A stretch of 64,000 nucleotides of DNA, taken from NCBI RefSeq assembly GCF_028583425.1, contig NC_072797.1, positions 19,192,001-19,256,000 of the forward strand, given 5' to 3'. This stretch comes from Eublepharis macularius. Taxonomy: Eukaryota; Chordata; Lepidosauria; Squamata; Eublepharidae. Shown one piece after another: positions 56,520 to 64,000 of this stretch. The number at the start of each line of letters is the position of its first letter. The stretch's first letter is position 1. A program made the translations under genes and the position numbers. Below the pieces are notes generated by a model. That model saw only the letters and a list, made by a program, of their open reading frames with translations, was not told the DNA's origin and ran no database searches.

Positions 56520-56525
56520 AATAAA
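56520..56525 (+). terminator. ST8SIA3: Candidate distal poly(A) signal
   Basis: AATAAA in a gene-like, repeat-free context, followed by TGTTTTGCTGTGCA. The next recognised repeat begins near 56790. Inference only. Confidence 0.4.
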
Positions 56526-56789
56526 ATGTTTTGCTGTGCACAAGAAATCAGGAACGTCCTGCAGCGTCTTCTCTTCATTCTTTCCAACTTTTATATTTAG
56601 TAACATCTAATAACTAATAATACTGGATGCTCCAGATTTACTTGCTTGGATGACAACACGTAACATCCCGTCCAAAAGTATACAGGACAGCCACCCAAGC
56701 TGCAGTTGTGCAGTTCTGCAAAAATAAATAGAACCGTGCCAATTTATGTATTTTTACAAAATAAGCTACAATTATGCTGATTGTATGTT

Positions 56790-57255
56790 TGGTGACCTGG
56801 ATAGCCCAGGTGAGCCTGATCTTGTCAGATCTTGGAAGCTAAGCAGCGTCAGCCTTGGTTAGTAATTGGATGGGAGACCTACAAGGAAAACTAGGGCTGC
56901 TATAATAACAAAAACAATATTAAATTTATATACCACCCTTCAGGATGACTTAACACCCACTCAGAGTGGTTTACAAAGTATGTCATTATTATCCCCACAA
57001 CAATCACCCTGTGAGGTGGGTGGGGCTGAGAGACCTCCTAGAAGCTGTGACTGACCTAAGGTCACCCAGCTGGCTTCAAGTGGAGGAGTGGGGGATCAAA
57101 CCCGACTCTACTGATTAGAGTCCCGTGCTCTTAACCACTACACCAAACTGGCTCTCTGCTATGCAGAGGCAGGCAATGGCAAACCACCTCTGTTAGTCTC
57201 TTGCCTTGAAAACTCCACCAGGGGTCGCCAGAAAGCAGCTATGTCTTGAGGACAT
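56790..57255 (+). repeat. 5S-rRNA-derived SINE, split by a Sauria SINE
   Basis: The head at 56797-56880 closely follows 5S rRNA: GAGCCTGATCTTGTCAGATC, TTGGAAGCTAAGCAGCGTCA, TTGGATGGGAGACC. The tail resumes after the insertion at 57156 (GCAGAGGCAGGCAATGGCAA, GGGGTCGCCAGAAAGCAGCT). It is not a functional 5S gene because it lacks an intact 5' part and has a SINE tail. Confidence 0.88.
56904..57155 (-). repeat. Sauria-type SINE nested in the 5S SINE
   Basis: On the plus strand it runs from AATAACAAAAACAATATTAA to CTACACCAAACTGGCTCT, the complement of the copy at 35812. The short duplication CTGCTAT is at 56897-56903 and 57156-57162. Confidence 0.88.
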
Positions 57256-57569
57256 GATTTCATGTTCCTGTTTGGTGAGAAGGAGAGCAAAAAAGGACTA
57301 AATCCAGACATCCATTCTGCTTCCAAACCACTGTTCATGGTGGGGCTACGGGCACACCATTTTAGCACTCAGATTAACTATAGAATCCTCAAAAGAGAGC
57401 TTTTTTATATGTGTTCATCCAGATGGGAGTTAAACCAATGTGCACCTTTGGTGCCCAACTGTATTAGAATGAAGATGTGTGGTATTCTTTGAAACAGCTA
57501 ATCTGACAGACTAAAACTTTAAATAGAATTCCACAACAGCACTGTCCCAGTGACAAAACCAATTTAATT
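57256..57569. other. Intergenic DNA, nothing recognised
   Basis: No recognised gene or repeat. Confidence 0.35.
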
Positions 57570-57730
57570 TTCTTCCGTGCCTAGGAGGGCAGGGGTGTGG
57601 GAGGGGGCTTAGCAAGGCCCACTGACTTCTGGAGCAGCCATTTTCTCCAGGGGAACTGATCTCTGTCCTCTAAAGATCAGTTGTAATTCCAGGTGATCTC
57701 CAGTCCCCACCTGGAGAATGGCAACCCTAC
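57570..57730 (-). mobile_element. TAGGGTTGCCA-family hAT MITE, truncated
   Basis: CATTTTCTCCAGGGGAACTG, AAGATCAGTTGTAATTCCAG and ACCTGGAGAATGGCAACCCT, then A, give the minus-strand MITE. The other terminus is missing. Confidence 0.72.
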
Positions 57731-58479
57731 TCCCCAAATTCAGGAGGGCTAACCTCAGAGCAACATGGAGCATATAAAACAATGAGAAGATTATAAGAAA
57801 CTGAAAGTTAAACACCGATGGAATAAAACTAGTTGAAGTGCCGCAAAGCTTAACAGGTAAGTTCTAAAACTGAGCAATGTGATTTGAATAATATGACCAG
57901 AAGGAGCTGCCATACACATGGAGAGACTGCTAGTGTATCTGGCAGTCCTGGTCTATGCAGGCAATTGTGGTCCCCGCCCTAGTCATTTTCAGTCTGATTG
58001 TGGCCTTGTCGGAATATCTAAGGGGTCACCCAAACCAACTGAAAATGGAAGTAGCCATAAGAAAAAGACCAGGAAAAAATGTCTCCAAAATGGCAACAGT
58101 ATTAGATGGAGAAGGATATAATATTTTCAAATGTATACACCTGTAAAAATGGCTTCCGCATAGTTGCAGGTGGGACCGTCACGTCCAGCCTAATTTTGTT
58201 TTTTAATGTACTGGTTTGAATGCTTTTTAGGCAGTTTTTACTTCTCCTATTTTGCAACAGTGATTTATTTCTTTATATTTTTTTTATATTTTCACCTCAC
58301 CTCTTTCCCACACTGGGGCTCCACACCTTCACACAACAAACATGGGCAGAGAAGCTGGGAATGCAGAAAGAGTGAGGCAAGGGAGATATGATAAAGTCAG
58401 AATCAAGAATGGAAGTCGATAGGAAAGATACTTGTTTTAAAAACTGACAAATAAATAGTCCTCACTTCCCTTCTCTGTA
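57731..58479. other. Intergenic DNA, nothing recognised
   Basis: No recognised gene or repeat. Confidence 0.35.
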
Positions 58480-58640
58480 ATTTTTGAAACTGTTTTATTT
58501 ATTTTACTTTGCTTATATCCCGTTTTTCTCACCCAAAGCAGCTGATATCATTCTCCTTCATTTTTTTCCTCACAAGAACCCTGTGAGGGAGGTTAGGTTG
58601 AGAGTGTGTAACTGGCCCAAGTTTCCAAGACAGTGATGTT
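58480..58640 (-). repeat. SINE body fragment
   Basis: TTATATCCCGTTTTTCTCAC and CTCACAAGAACCCTGTGAGG with GGTTAGGTTGAGAG form the complement of the tRNA-SINE body. Confidence 0.6.
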
Positions 58641-58737
58641 GCAGCCCCGCTGAGTTCCCTCATAAACTCTGCCCTCCCCGAGCACTCAGCAATTTCCCAA
58701 GCTACAGTTAGTAACCCTAACCAGGACAGCCCCCCCT

Positions 58738-58998
58738 AATAATAACAACAACAACAACATTTGATTTATATACTGCCCTTCAGGACAACTTAATGCCCTC
58801 TCAGAGTGGTTTACAAAGTATGTCATTATTATCCCCACAACAAAACACCCTGTGAGGTGTGTGGGGCTGAGAGAGCTCTGAGAGAGCTGTGACTATCCCA
58901 AGGTCACCCAGCTGGCTTCAAGTGGAGGAACGGGGAATCAGACCAAGTTCTCCAGATTACAGTCCCACGTTCTTAACCACTACACCAAACTGGCTCCC
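58738..58998 (-). repeat. Sauria-type SINE, near full length
   Basis: On the plus strand it runs from AATAATAACAACAACAACAA and TTGATTTATATACTGCCCTT to CCACTACACCAAACTGGCTC, the complement of the 35812 copy. Confidence 0.87.
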
Positions 58999-59431
58999 CC
59001 AGGATGGCTAGTCAGTTTTATCCATCTGAATTTTGCCACTGGTTGGTAACAGGCACAGCTTTCCCTGCATCATGCTAGAAACGGAAGAAAGGTGACAGCC
59101 TTACTCTAAGATCCAGTGGGTGGCCTGAAAGTACCTGATGCCATAGTATTGTTGGCCCTGAGGAGGTATAAATAGGATCCGTGGCTGAAAGGGAGACCAG
59201 AGGGCTGTCTTCAGTTGCTCTGAGTTTTCCAAGGAAGGAAGAGAAGAATCCAAGCATTTGAAATAAGGATGTTACGGTGGTTCGGTGATGCGCTGCTTCT
59301 TCTGTGGGTATTGCTGATGGCCAGAAGATGTGTACGAAAATGTGCACAGAAGGCCTGTTGGCTGTAGAGTTGCCTAGAGGGGGGAAATGGCCTTTTAATA
59401 GAGGCTTAGAGGGATGTCATTTACTAAACAG
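58999..59431. other. Intergenic DNA, nothing recognised
   Basis: No recognised gene or repeat. Confidence 0.35.
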
Positions 59432-59640
59432 CATTGAGGAGGAGCTGTGGCTCAGTGGAAAAACCATTGCTTTCCATGCAGAAGGTCTCCGGTTCAAAGC
59501 TCAGCATCTCCAGTTAAAAGAATCAGGTAATAGGTGATGGGAAAGACCCTGGAGAGCTGCTGCCGGTCTGAGCAGCCAATATTGACCTTGGTGGACTAAT
59601 GGTCTGATTCAGTACAAGACAGCTTCATGTGTGTTCATGA
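59432..59640 (+). repeat. tRNA-derived SINE (second tRNA family)
   Basis: The head is GAGGAGCTGTGGCTCAGTGG with a B box CGGTTCAAAGCTC. The body is CTGGAGAGCTGCTGCCGGTC and TGGTCTGATTCAGTACAAGA, ending ATGTGTGTTCATG. It is a different family from the Sauria and body-type SINEs. Confidence 0.78.
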
Positions 59641-59845
59641 TATTTACCTCCATGCCAAGAAAAGTTTCTGTTCATTTCTACACACTATGCAGCTATTAAA
59701 GGGACAGGACATTTTTTTTCTTAAGGCCTGTTGGCAACCATAATTGTCAGGTAGCTAATAGATACAAACACACCCTACTAGTTTGGGAGGGGCCGAAAAA
59801 GAGCGTGTTTTGCAGCTGGAACGTATCCTGAGTTTTGAAGTCTAA

Positions 59846-59956
59846 GGGCCAAGCTACAAGTGACGAATGACACTTGAACGGCAAGTATATCCCTCCCTGT
59901 TCACTTTCCCTCCACTTGCGCGCCACTCGATCCACTTGCCATTCAAGTGTCATAAA
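59846..59956. mobile_element. Foldback fragment related to the 893-1102 element
   Basis: AAGGGCCAAGCTACAAGTGA matches the terminus at 893. Inner words GACACTTGAACGGCAAGT and ACTTGCCATTCAAGTGTC are inverted. The right terminus is missing. Confidence 0.6.
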
Positions 59957-60154
59957 TTGGTGCTATAAATACTTACTGTCATCTGTGTCTGCTCCAATAG
60001 GGTTTCCAGCCGGTCTGGAGCAAAACATCACGTCCCTTTAATATAGGCTAAATGTGTGGAAATGGGCAGTGGAAGCTTTTCAGTATCACCAGGTACTGTG
60101 ACTGGCCCAAGGGAAATCATCCCATTGAACCTCATTTATAGAGACATGATCTTT

Positions 60155-60235
60155 TTAAATTTAAATTTAATTTAATTTATTAGATTTATATTCCGCCCTC
60201 CCCACACCAGCAGGCTCAGGGCGGATTACAACTTG
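60155..60235 (-). mobile_element. LINE 3' terminal fragment
   Basis: AGATTTATATTCCGCCCTCC and GGCTCAGGGCGGATTACAAC on the plus strand give a typical minus-strand LINE terminus ending GCGGAATATAAATCT. Confidence 0.55.
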
Positions 60236-60542
60236 TTTTGTCTAGGCCTGTTGGCAAACCTACCCACGCTTAATTTGGCAAAAAGATAGATATTTTTGAA
60301 ACACTGCCACCAGTTGCAGGTCAGCTATTAAACTTTTAAATGGACATATGCCTGTATGTGGGTATAGATGCTATCCATGAAACCATTTTGAGATCTAGAA
60401 GTCTACCATCAATTTTTTAAAAATTAAAAACCCACTACAAAGATAGGTGCTAAGGTGACCCCAGCAAAGGGCTTTCAAGGGTTTACCATTGTCTTCCTCT
60501 GCAGTCCACCTTCCTGGTCCCTCATTCAAGTACTGACTCTGA

Positions 60543-60985
60543 TCAGTGTCGAGTCTCTCTACACAAGGCACCTCGGCGCATGTTCGTCAAGTGTAGGGAG
60601 ATGCAATGTTAGCCTGGAAGCGTAATTTAAAAAGACAGAGCCGGCAGAGATCACTCCTCAGAGGGTTTGTTAATTTCATCTTCTCCTCCCCAAAGACTCT
60701 GTCAATTTCACCTCTCCAGTCTAAAACTGCAGGTTGGCAACTAGAGGGCAGCGAGGAATGGAAATGGGTTGGAGCTGCTTTCCAGAAGCGGACTTGGACC
60801 TGGAGAGGTTATAATGGGCTGAAGTTTCCCTTCTGGCATTTCACAGCCCCTTCACACAGTTCCAGCGTATAGCAAAGCCATTGCCCTGCCACCAACTCTG
60901 TCTTTTTAAACTACCCTTCCTGGCTAACATTGCATCTCCTGACGCATGTTCTTCGCATGTCAGATGTCTCATGTAGAGACACTCT
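60543..60985. mobile_element. Long terminal-inverted-repeat element
   Basis: Left GGAGATGCAATGTTAGCCTG and TTTAAAAAGACAGAG (60597-60645) mirror right CTCTGTCTTTTTAAA and GGCTAACATTGCATCTCC (60897-60939). Inversion continues outward through a CTCTCTACAC / CATGTAGAGACAC region, so arms reach about 90-100 bp. The interior is non-coding. Confidence 0.75.
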
Positions 60986-61084
60986 GATGACAGCAAGCCA
61001 TTCCATGTTGCCTTCTCTAGTATTCTCTCCTTACAGGGGAAAGGGCCCTATAAAAAGCTGTTTCAACAGCCACAACGGCTCAGG

Positions 61085-61192
61085 GACTGGTGGTGGAAAG
61101 TGCCATCAAGTCATAGTAATTTATAGCAACCCTTGTTGAGGTTTTCAAGGCAAGCCACTAACAGAGGTGGTTTGCCATTGCCTGCCCACACA
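61085..61192 (-). repeat. BovB-type SINE tail fragment
   Basis: AAGTGCCATCAAGTCATAGT, GTTGAGGTTTTCAAGGCAAG and AGAGGTGGTTTGCCATTGCC are the complement of the 5S-SINE tail at 57165-57250. Confidence 0.65.
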
Positions 61193-61528
61193 GTAAAAAG
61201 TATGTGCCTGTTTGGCTTGCCTGAACTGGTAATGAAAATTTCTGAGGGGCAGAACTTTATTATTGTGTTGGGAGGGTGTGCTGGGTTTTATTTGGGAGTG
61301 CTGGGGGCGTGGCGTCCAGAGAACAGGTTGGTCTTAATGCACAAAGCCTAACTGCATCATAGGTTTAAAGAATGATTCCCTGTTCCTAATGCAGAAAGAC
61401 GGTCATTGTTTAACCAAACTGTTCTTGCGAAGCAAAACTCACGCCGGAGCCCCATGACTCCCCACAAGCATCTTAATTTCTGAAACTCCTTTTCTAAAGC
61501 CCTCCCAGTTCCGTCGCCTTTCTGAGCT

Positions 61529-61556
61529 AGAGCATCCTGGGAATTGTAGTCCGACT
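61529..61556 (-). promoter_or_regulatory. ZNF143-like (SBS) motif candidate
   Basis: On the minus strand ACTACAATTCCCAGGATGC closely resembles the ZNF143/Staf promoter motif ACTACAATTCCCAGNATGC. The surrounding 61430-61800 is richer in CpG than its neighbours. There is no gene start in view, so function is speculative. Confidence 0.4.
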
Positions 61557-62254
61557 ACAGACGCTCTGAAGGGACAAACTTCCAAACATAAACAAGGGAT
61601 TCCAGCTCTTCTCAAAGGAGTTGATGCAGGTGAGGTGAACTTACAGGGAACGGCTTTCTGTCCCAGGGTTCGTGCCATGTGCAGAACTGCTGGTATGTTT
61701 ACTTTGTACGACAACCGAACCCCACCCCTAGGATTTTGCGGCACATCAAAGACTTCTGGCCATTTCTTTTCTCATGCAGATGCTTTGAACGGGGCGGGGG
61801 AAGGTGGCTGTGAACATAAAGATCCTTCACTCGAAAGCATCTGGCAGTCTGTTGGAAGCCTGTCAAACTGAGGTCAATAGGACTTACTCCCAAGTAAGCG
61901 TGCGGAATTGATCTTAGTGGTATGGCTTTGCCGTAATCAATTAAATGCCGCGCACGAATATAACAATAAATCGGATGAAGGGAAAGTCTGGGATGAAACG
62001 CGGTGCCTCTTCTAGGCTGAGGGCGGCCGTTTTGCGGTTTTGATGAGTGCCTGGATTCAAATAATTGTGTAAACGTTGCCCAGTTAATAGGGAGCTCTTT
62101 TTTAAAAAAATCCATCCAAAGGGGTTTAACTGATTCATCACAACGTGCAAATGGAAAGAGAGAGAGAGAGAGAGAGAGGTGTGAACAAATGTATACACTT
62201 AATATGCAGGAGCATGTAAATGTGTGTGTGAGAGAGAGAGAATTCAGTTTCAGG

Positions 62255-62372
62255 TAGGTCGCCATGTTGGTCTGCGGTAGAAGAGCAAGATTCCAATCCA
62301 GTAGCACCTTAGAGACCAACTAGATTTTCGGGGAATGGACTTTCGAGAGTCAAAGCTCCCTTCCACAGATAG
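62255..62372 (-). mobile_element. Penelope-like element end with near-intact hammerhead
   Basis: CCATGTTGGTCTGCGGTAGA, TCCAGTAGCACCTTAGAGAC and GACTTTCGAGAGTCAAAGCT on the plus strand. On the minus strand: CTGTGGA (62362-62368), stem II GGGAG/CTCTC, GAAA (62341-62344), then GTCC. The CTGANGA box is mutated. An (AG)n run precedes it at 62157-62178. Confidence 0.6.
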
Positions 62373-62888
62373 ATGGAGAAAATTCATGCATGCGTGCATG
62401 CTGCTTGCTTGCTTGCAACTGAGATCTTGCCATTTCGTTCTCACTCTCCCCGGGACAATTGCAAATACAAGCCCTCAGCTAATCGGCTGCTGCTTGGCCA
62501 TGCCCGAAGGTGCTGACCTCTGCTACCCAGTGCGCTGGGAGGAAAAGGCCGGGCTGCAGTCAGGCTGTCCCTGGACCAGGCAGCTCATTAGATGGTCACC
62601 TCTCGAGATGCTCCATTGGAAGCGCAGCAAGAGACATCGAGGACTTCCTAAAGGCCACCCCCTAAAAGCAGAGCTCATTTGTATCCAGTGACAGTCGGGC
62701 ATTCTCATGTGAAGGGTCAAATATCACAAAGGTTTTAAGGAGGGCCGCCGGTGACAGGGCGAGGAGGGCCCTTCCTTTAGCTGCAGAAGTCACCAGGTAA
62801 AGCTTTCCAAGGGCACCATCAGTTGCTCCCACACTAGTTCAAGAGAGACAGCCTTGCCTAGCGGTTAGTGTCACACTAGGCTCTGAGA

Positions 62889-63018
62889 TAGTTCCAGGTG
62901 GGTAGCTGTGTTGGTCTGCAGTAGACTAGCAAGATTTGAGTCCAGTGGCACCTTAGAGGCCCACAAGATTTTCAGGGTTTGAGCTTTCGAGAGTCAGAGC
63001 TCCCTTCTTCAGATACCA
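62889..63018 (-). mobile_element. Penelope-like terminal copy with 11-bp target duplication
   Basis: It inserted in the SINE with the exact 11-bp duplication AGGCTCTGAGA at 62878-62888 and 63019-63029, the size expected of target-primed retrotransposition. The minus strand starts at the ribozyme (TTGGTATCTGAAGAAGGGAG) and ends near CAGCTACCCACCTGGAAC. Confidence 0.75.
62975..63017 (-). ncRNA. Hammerhead-ribozyme-like motif with intact core
   Basis: On the minus strand: stem I GGTAT (63013-63017), CTGAAGA (63006-63012), one spacer A, stem II GGGAG/CTCTC (one G-U pair), GAAA (62985-62988), palindrome AGCT, C, then AAACC completing stem I with one mismatch. All core residues are present. It is the best overall candidate for residual self-cleavage, probably as a dimer. 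Confidence 0.7.
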
Positions 63019-63176
63019 AGGCTCTGAGAGACCCAGGTTCGAATCGAATCCGCACTCTGCCATGGAAACCCTTGGGCCAGTCAAGGTCTCTCAGCCTAAC
63101 CTACCTTGCAGGGTTGTTGTTGTGAGGGTGTAATGGAGGAGGGAGAGGACTATGTTTGGGTCCCCATTGGGAAGAA

Positions 63177-63220
63177 AATGAATGAATGAATGAATGAATG
63201 AATGAATGAATGAATGAATG
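63177..63220. repeat. (GAAT)n microsatellite on a SINE tail
   Basis: About eleven tandem GAAT units directly follow the SINE end AAGAAAAT. Confidence 0.95.
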
Positions 63221-63529
63221 GCAATATCCAATAAGCAGGGTTCAGTCATCAATGTGTGCGAAAGACAGAGAGAGACCCTGTCGGAAAGACCCTGTCCTCC
63301 TCTCACTGGAACAGCTTCTTCCCGCTGAAGGCCACACAACCACAACCTGTCACCTGCAACGCCTTCAGGATTTCAAACTGAACCGAACCTGGAACAAGTA
63401 CAATCCAATTACCCTGCGGAACATTCCTGTCGATCTGTTCTAGTGCTGGAAATATTTAGGTTGCACTTTAAACCCATTAAAGCTAAGGAGAGTTTGCTAT
63501 GCACTTGAATAGCAGCCCAATGTAAGTTG

Positions 63530-64000
63530 ACTCCGAAATTTAAGCCCATTGAACTGAAAAATCCCCATTTACCCCTAAGCAGGTCCCACTGGGTTCAATT
63601 GTTTCCTAGTCAGTGTCCCCGCTGCTACTCTCAGTGGAGTGCATGGACCGCAGCCCCGCAGCGTAATCCTATACGCATTTACTCAGAAGTAAGACCCACT
63701 TTCAGTGGTGCTTATTCTCCAGTAATGCAATGGGTCGAAGATTTAGATCCAGCAGAGGCCTGGAGAGAAAAGGGGAGCTGGCCCTACGGTTTGCTCTGAC
63801 CCACTCCGAACTTCTGGGATCCCCTTACCAGAGCCCTTTAACTTGCTTATTGCAGTGACTTCCTATCTGATCTGCTGGCTGAACCCTTCTTCCAACTTTC
63901 TTCCTCTTGGGCGAAGAAGGTCTTACAGGCCTGCTGTCCGAAGTAGGTTTACTCGGAAATGTCTCACTGAGTTCAGTAGGGCTTACTCCCTAGTCAGTGT
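63530..64000. repeat. Cluster of short 'TTACTC...GTAAG' repeat words
   Basis: Words like TTTACTCAGAAGTAAGACCC (63679), GTTTACTCGGAAATGTCTCA (63946) and GGGCTTACTCCCTAGTCAGT (63979) are variants of one short dispersed repeat, seen also at 61883 (GGACTTACTCCCAAGTAAGC). Family not named. Confidence 0.45.

Larger units (their letters stand above)
49321..56541 (+). other. ST8SIA3: Presumed ST8SIA3 3' UTR and flanking sequence
   Basis: No further coding exon was found. Poly(A) signal candidates are AATAAA at 51254-51259 and AATAAA at 56520-56525, the second followed by TG-rich sequence. Much of 51200-54240 and 54600-56500 is free of recognised repeats, as expected of UTR, but transcript ends cannot be set from sequence alone. 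A TG/TA microsatellite lies at 53349-53386. Confidence 0.45.
62850..63176 (+). repeat. tRNA-derived SINE, split by a Penelope-like insertion
   Basis: The head GACAGCCTTGCCTAGCGGTT is at 62846-62888. It resumes at 63019 with GAGAGACCCAGGTTCGAATC (B box) and CTTGCAGGGTTGTTGTTGTG (body), then TTGGGTCCCCATTGGGAAGA. Confidence 0.8.

Noticed and set aside
56797..56880. 5S rRNA gene
   Set aside because: Only part of 5S is present, joined to a SINE tail. Similar fusions recur at 1926-2145 and 33965-34168, so this is a 5S-derived SINE.

Overview
The window is a vertebrate nuclear genome segment, most likely from a squamate reptile (lizard, gecko or snake relative). It holds one protein-coding gene, with spliceosomal introns, in a dense field of interspersed repeats. 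The squamate call rests on repeat content: Sauria-type tRNA-derived SINEs, a 5S-rRNA-derived SINE with a BovB-like tail, BovB/RTE and L2/CR1-like LINE remnants, Penelope-like retroelement ends, Helitrons and very many small hAT-type elements. The species cannot be named from sequence alone.

The gene is ST8SIA3 (alpha-2,8-sialyltransferase III) on the + strand. Four coding exons lie at 29845-30023, 34760-34882, 43337-43894 and 49038-49320. All three introns are phase 2 with GT-AG ends, and the exons join into an intact 380-codon frame. The N-terminal signal anchor, sialylmotifs L, S, III and VS and the conserved cysteines are all present, so the gene looks functional. A long 3' UTR running to an AATAAA at 56520-56525 is plausible but unproven.

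Positions 1-29.5 kb are upstream intergenic DNA. They contain LINE 3' ends (BovB about 2.35-2.6 kb, an L2-type reverse transcriptase fragment about 5.0-5.5 kb, an L2-like tail about 11.9-12.4 kb), hAT-type elements with 8-bp target duplications (7.4-8.05, 12.65-13.06, 14.6, 16.4 and 18.9 kb), a foldback at 0.9 kb, a three-copy inverted/direct module at 20.3-21.0 kb and two abutting Helitrons at 23.84-25.39 kb. The introns carry further insertions, including a BovB copy with a 14-bp target duplication ending about 40 bp before exon 4. Positions 56.5-64 kb are downstream intergenic DNA with nested SINEs and foldback elements.

The most interesting signal beyond the gene is a set of small hammerhead-ribozyme-like motifs, in two or three sequence families, at the ends of Penelope-like fragments. 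The CTGANGA box, stem II, GAAA box, a 4-nt palindrome (AGCT or ACGT) followed by C, and stem I are recognisable at several loci. No second protein-coding gene, structural RNA gene, CRISPR array or endogenous retrovirus was recognised.
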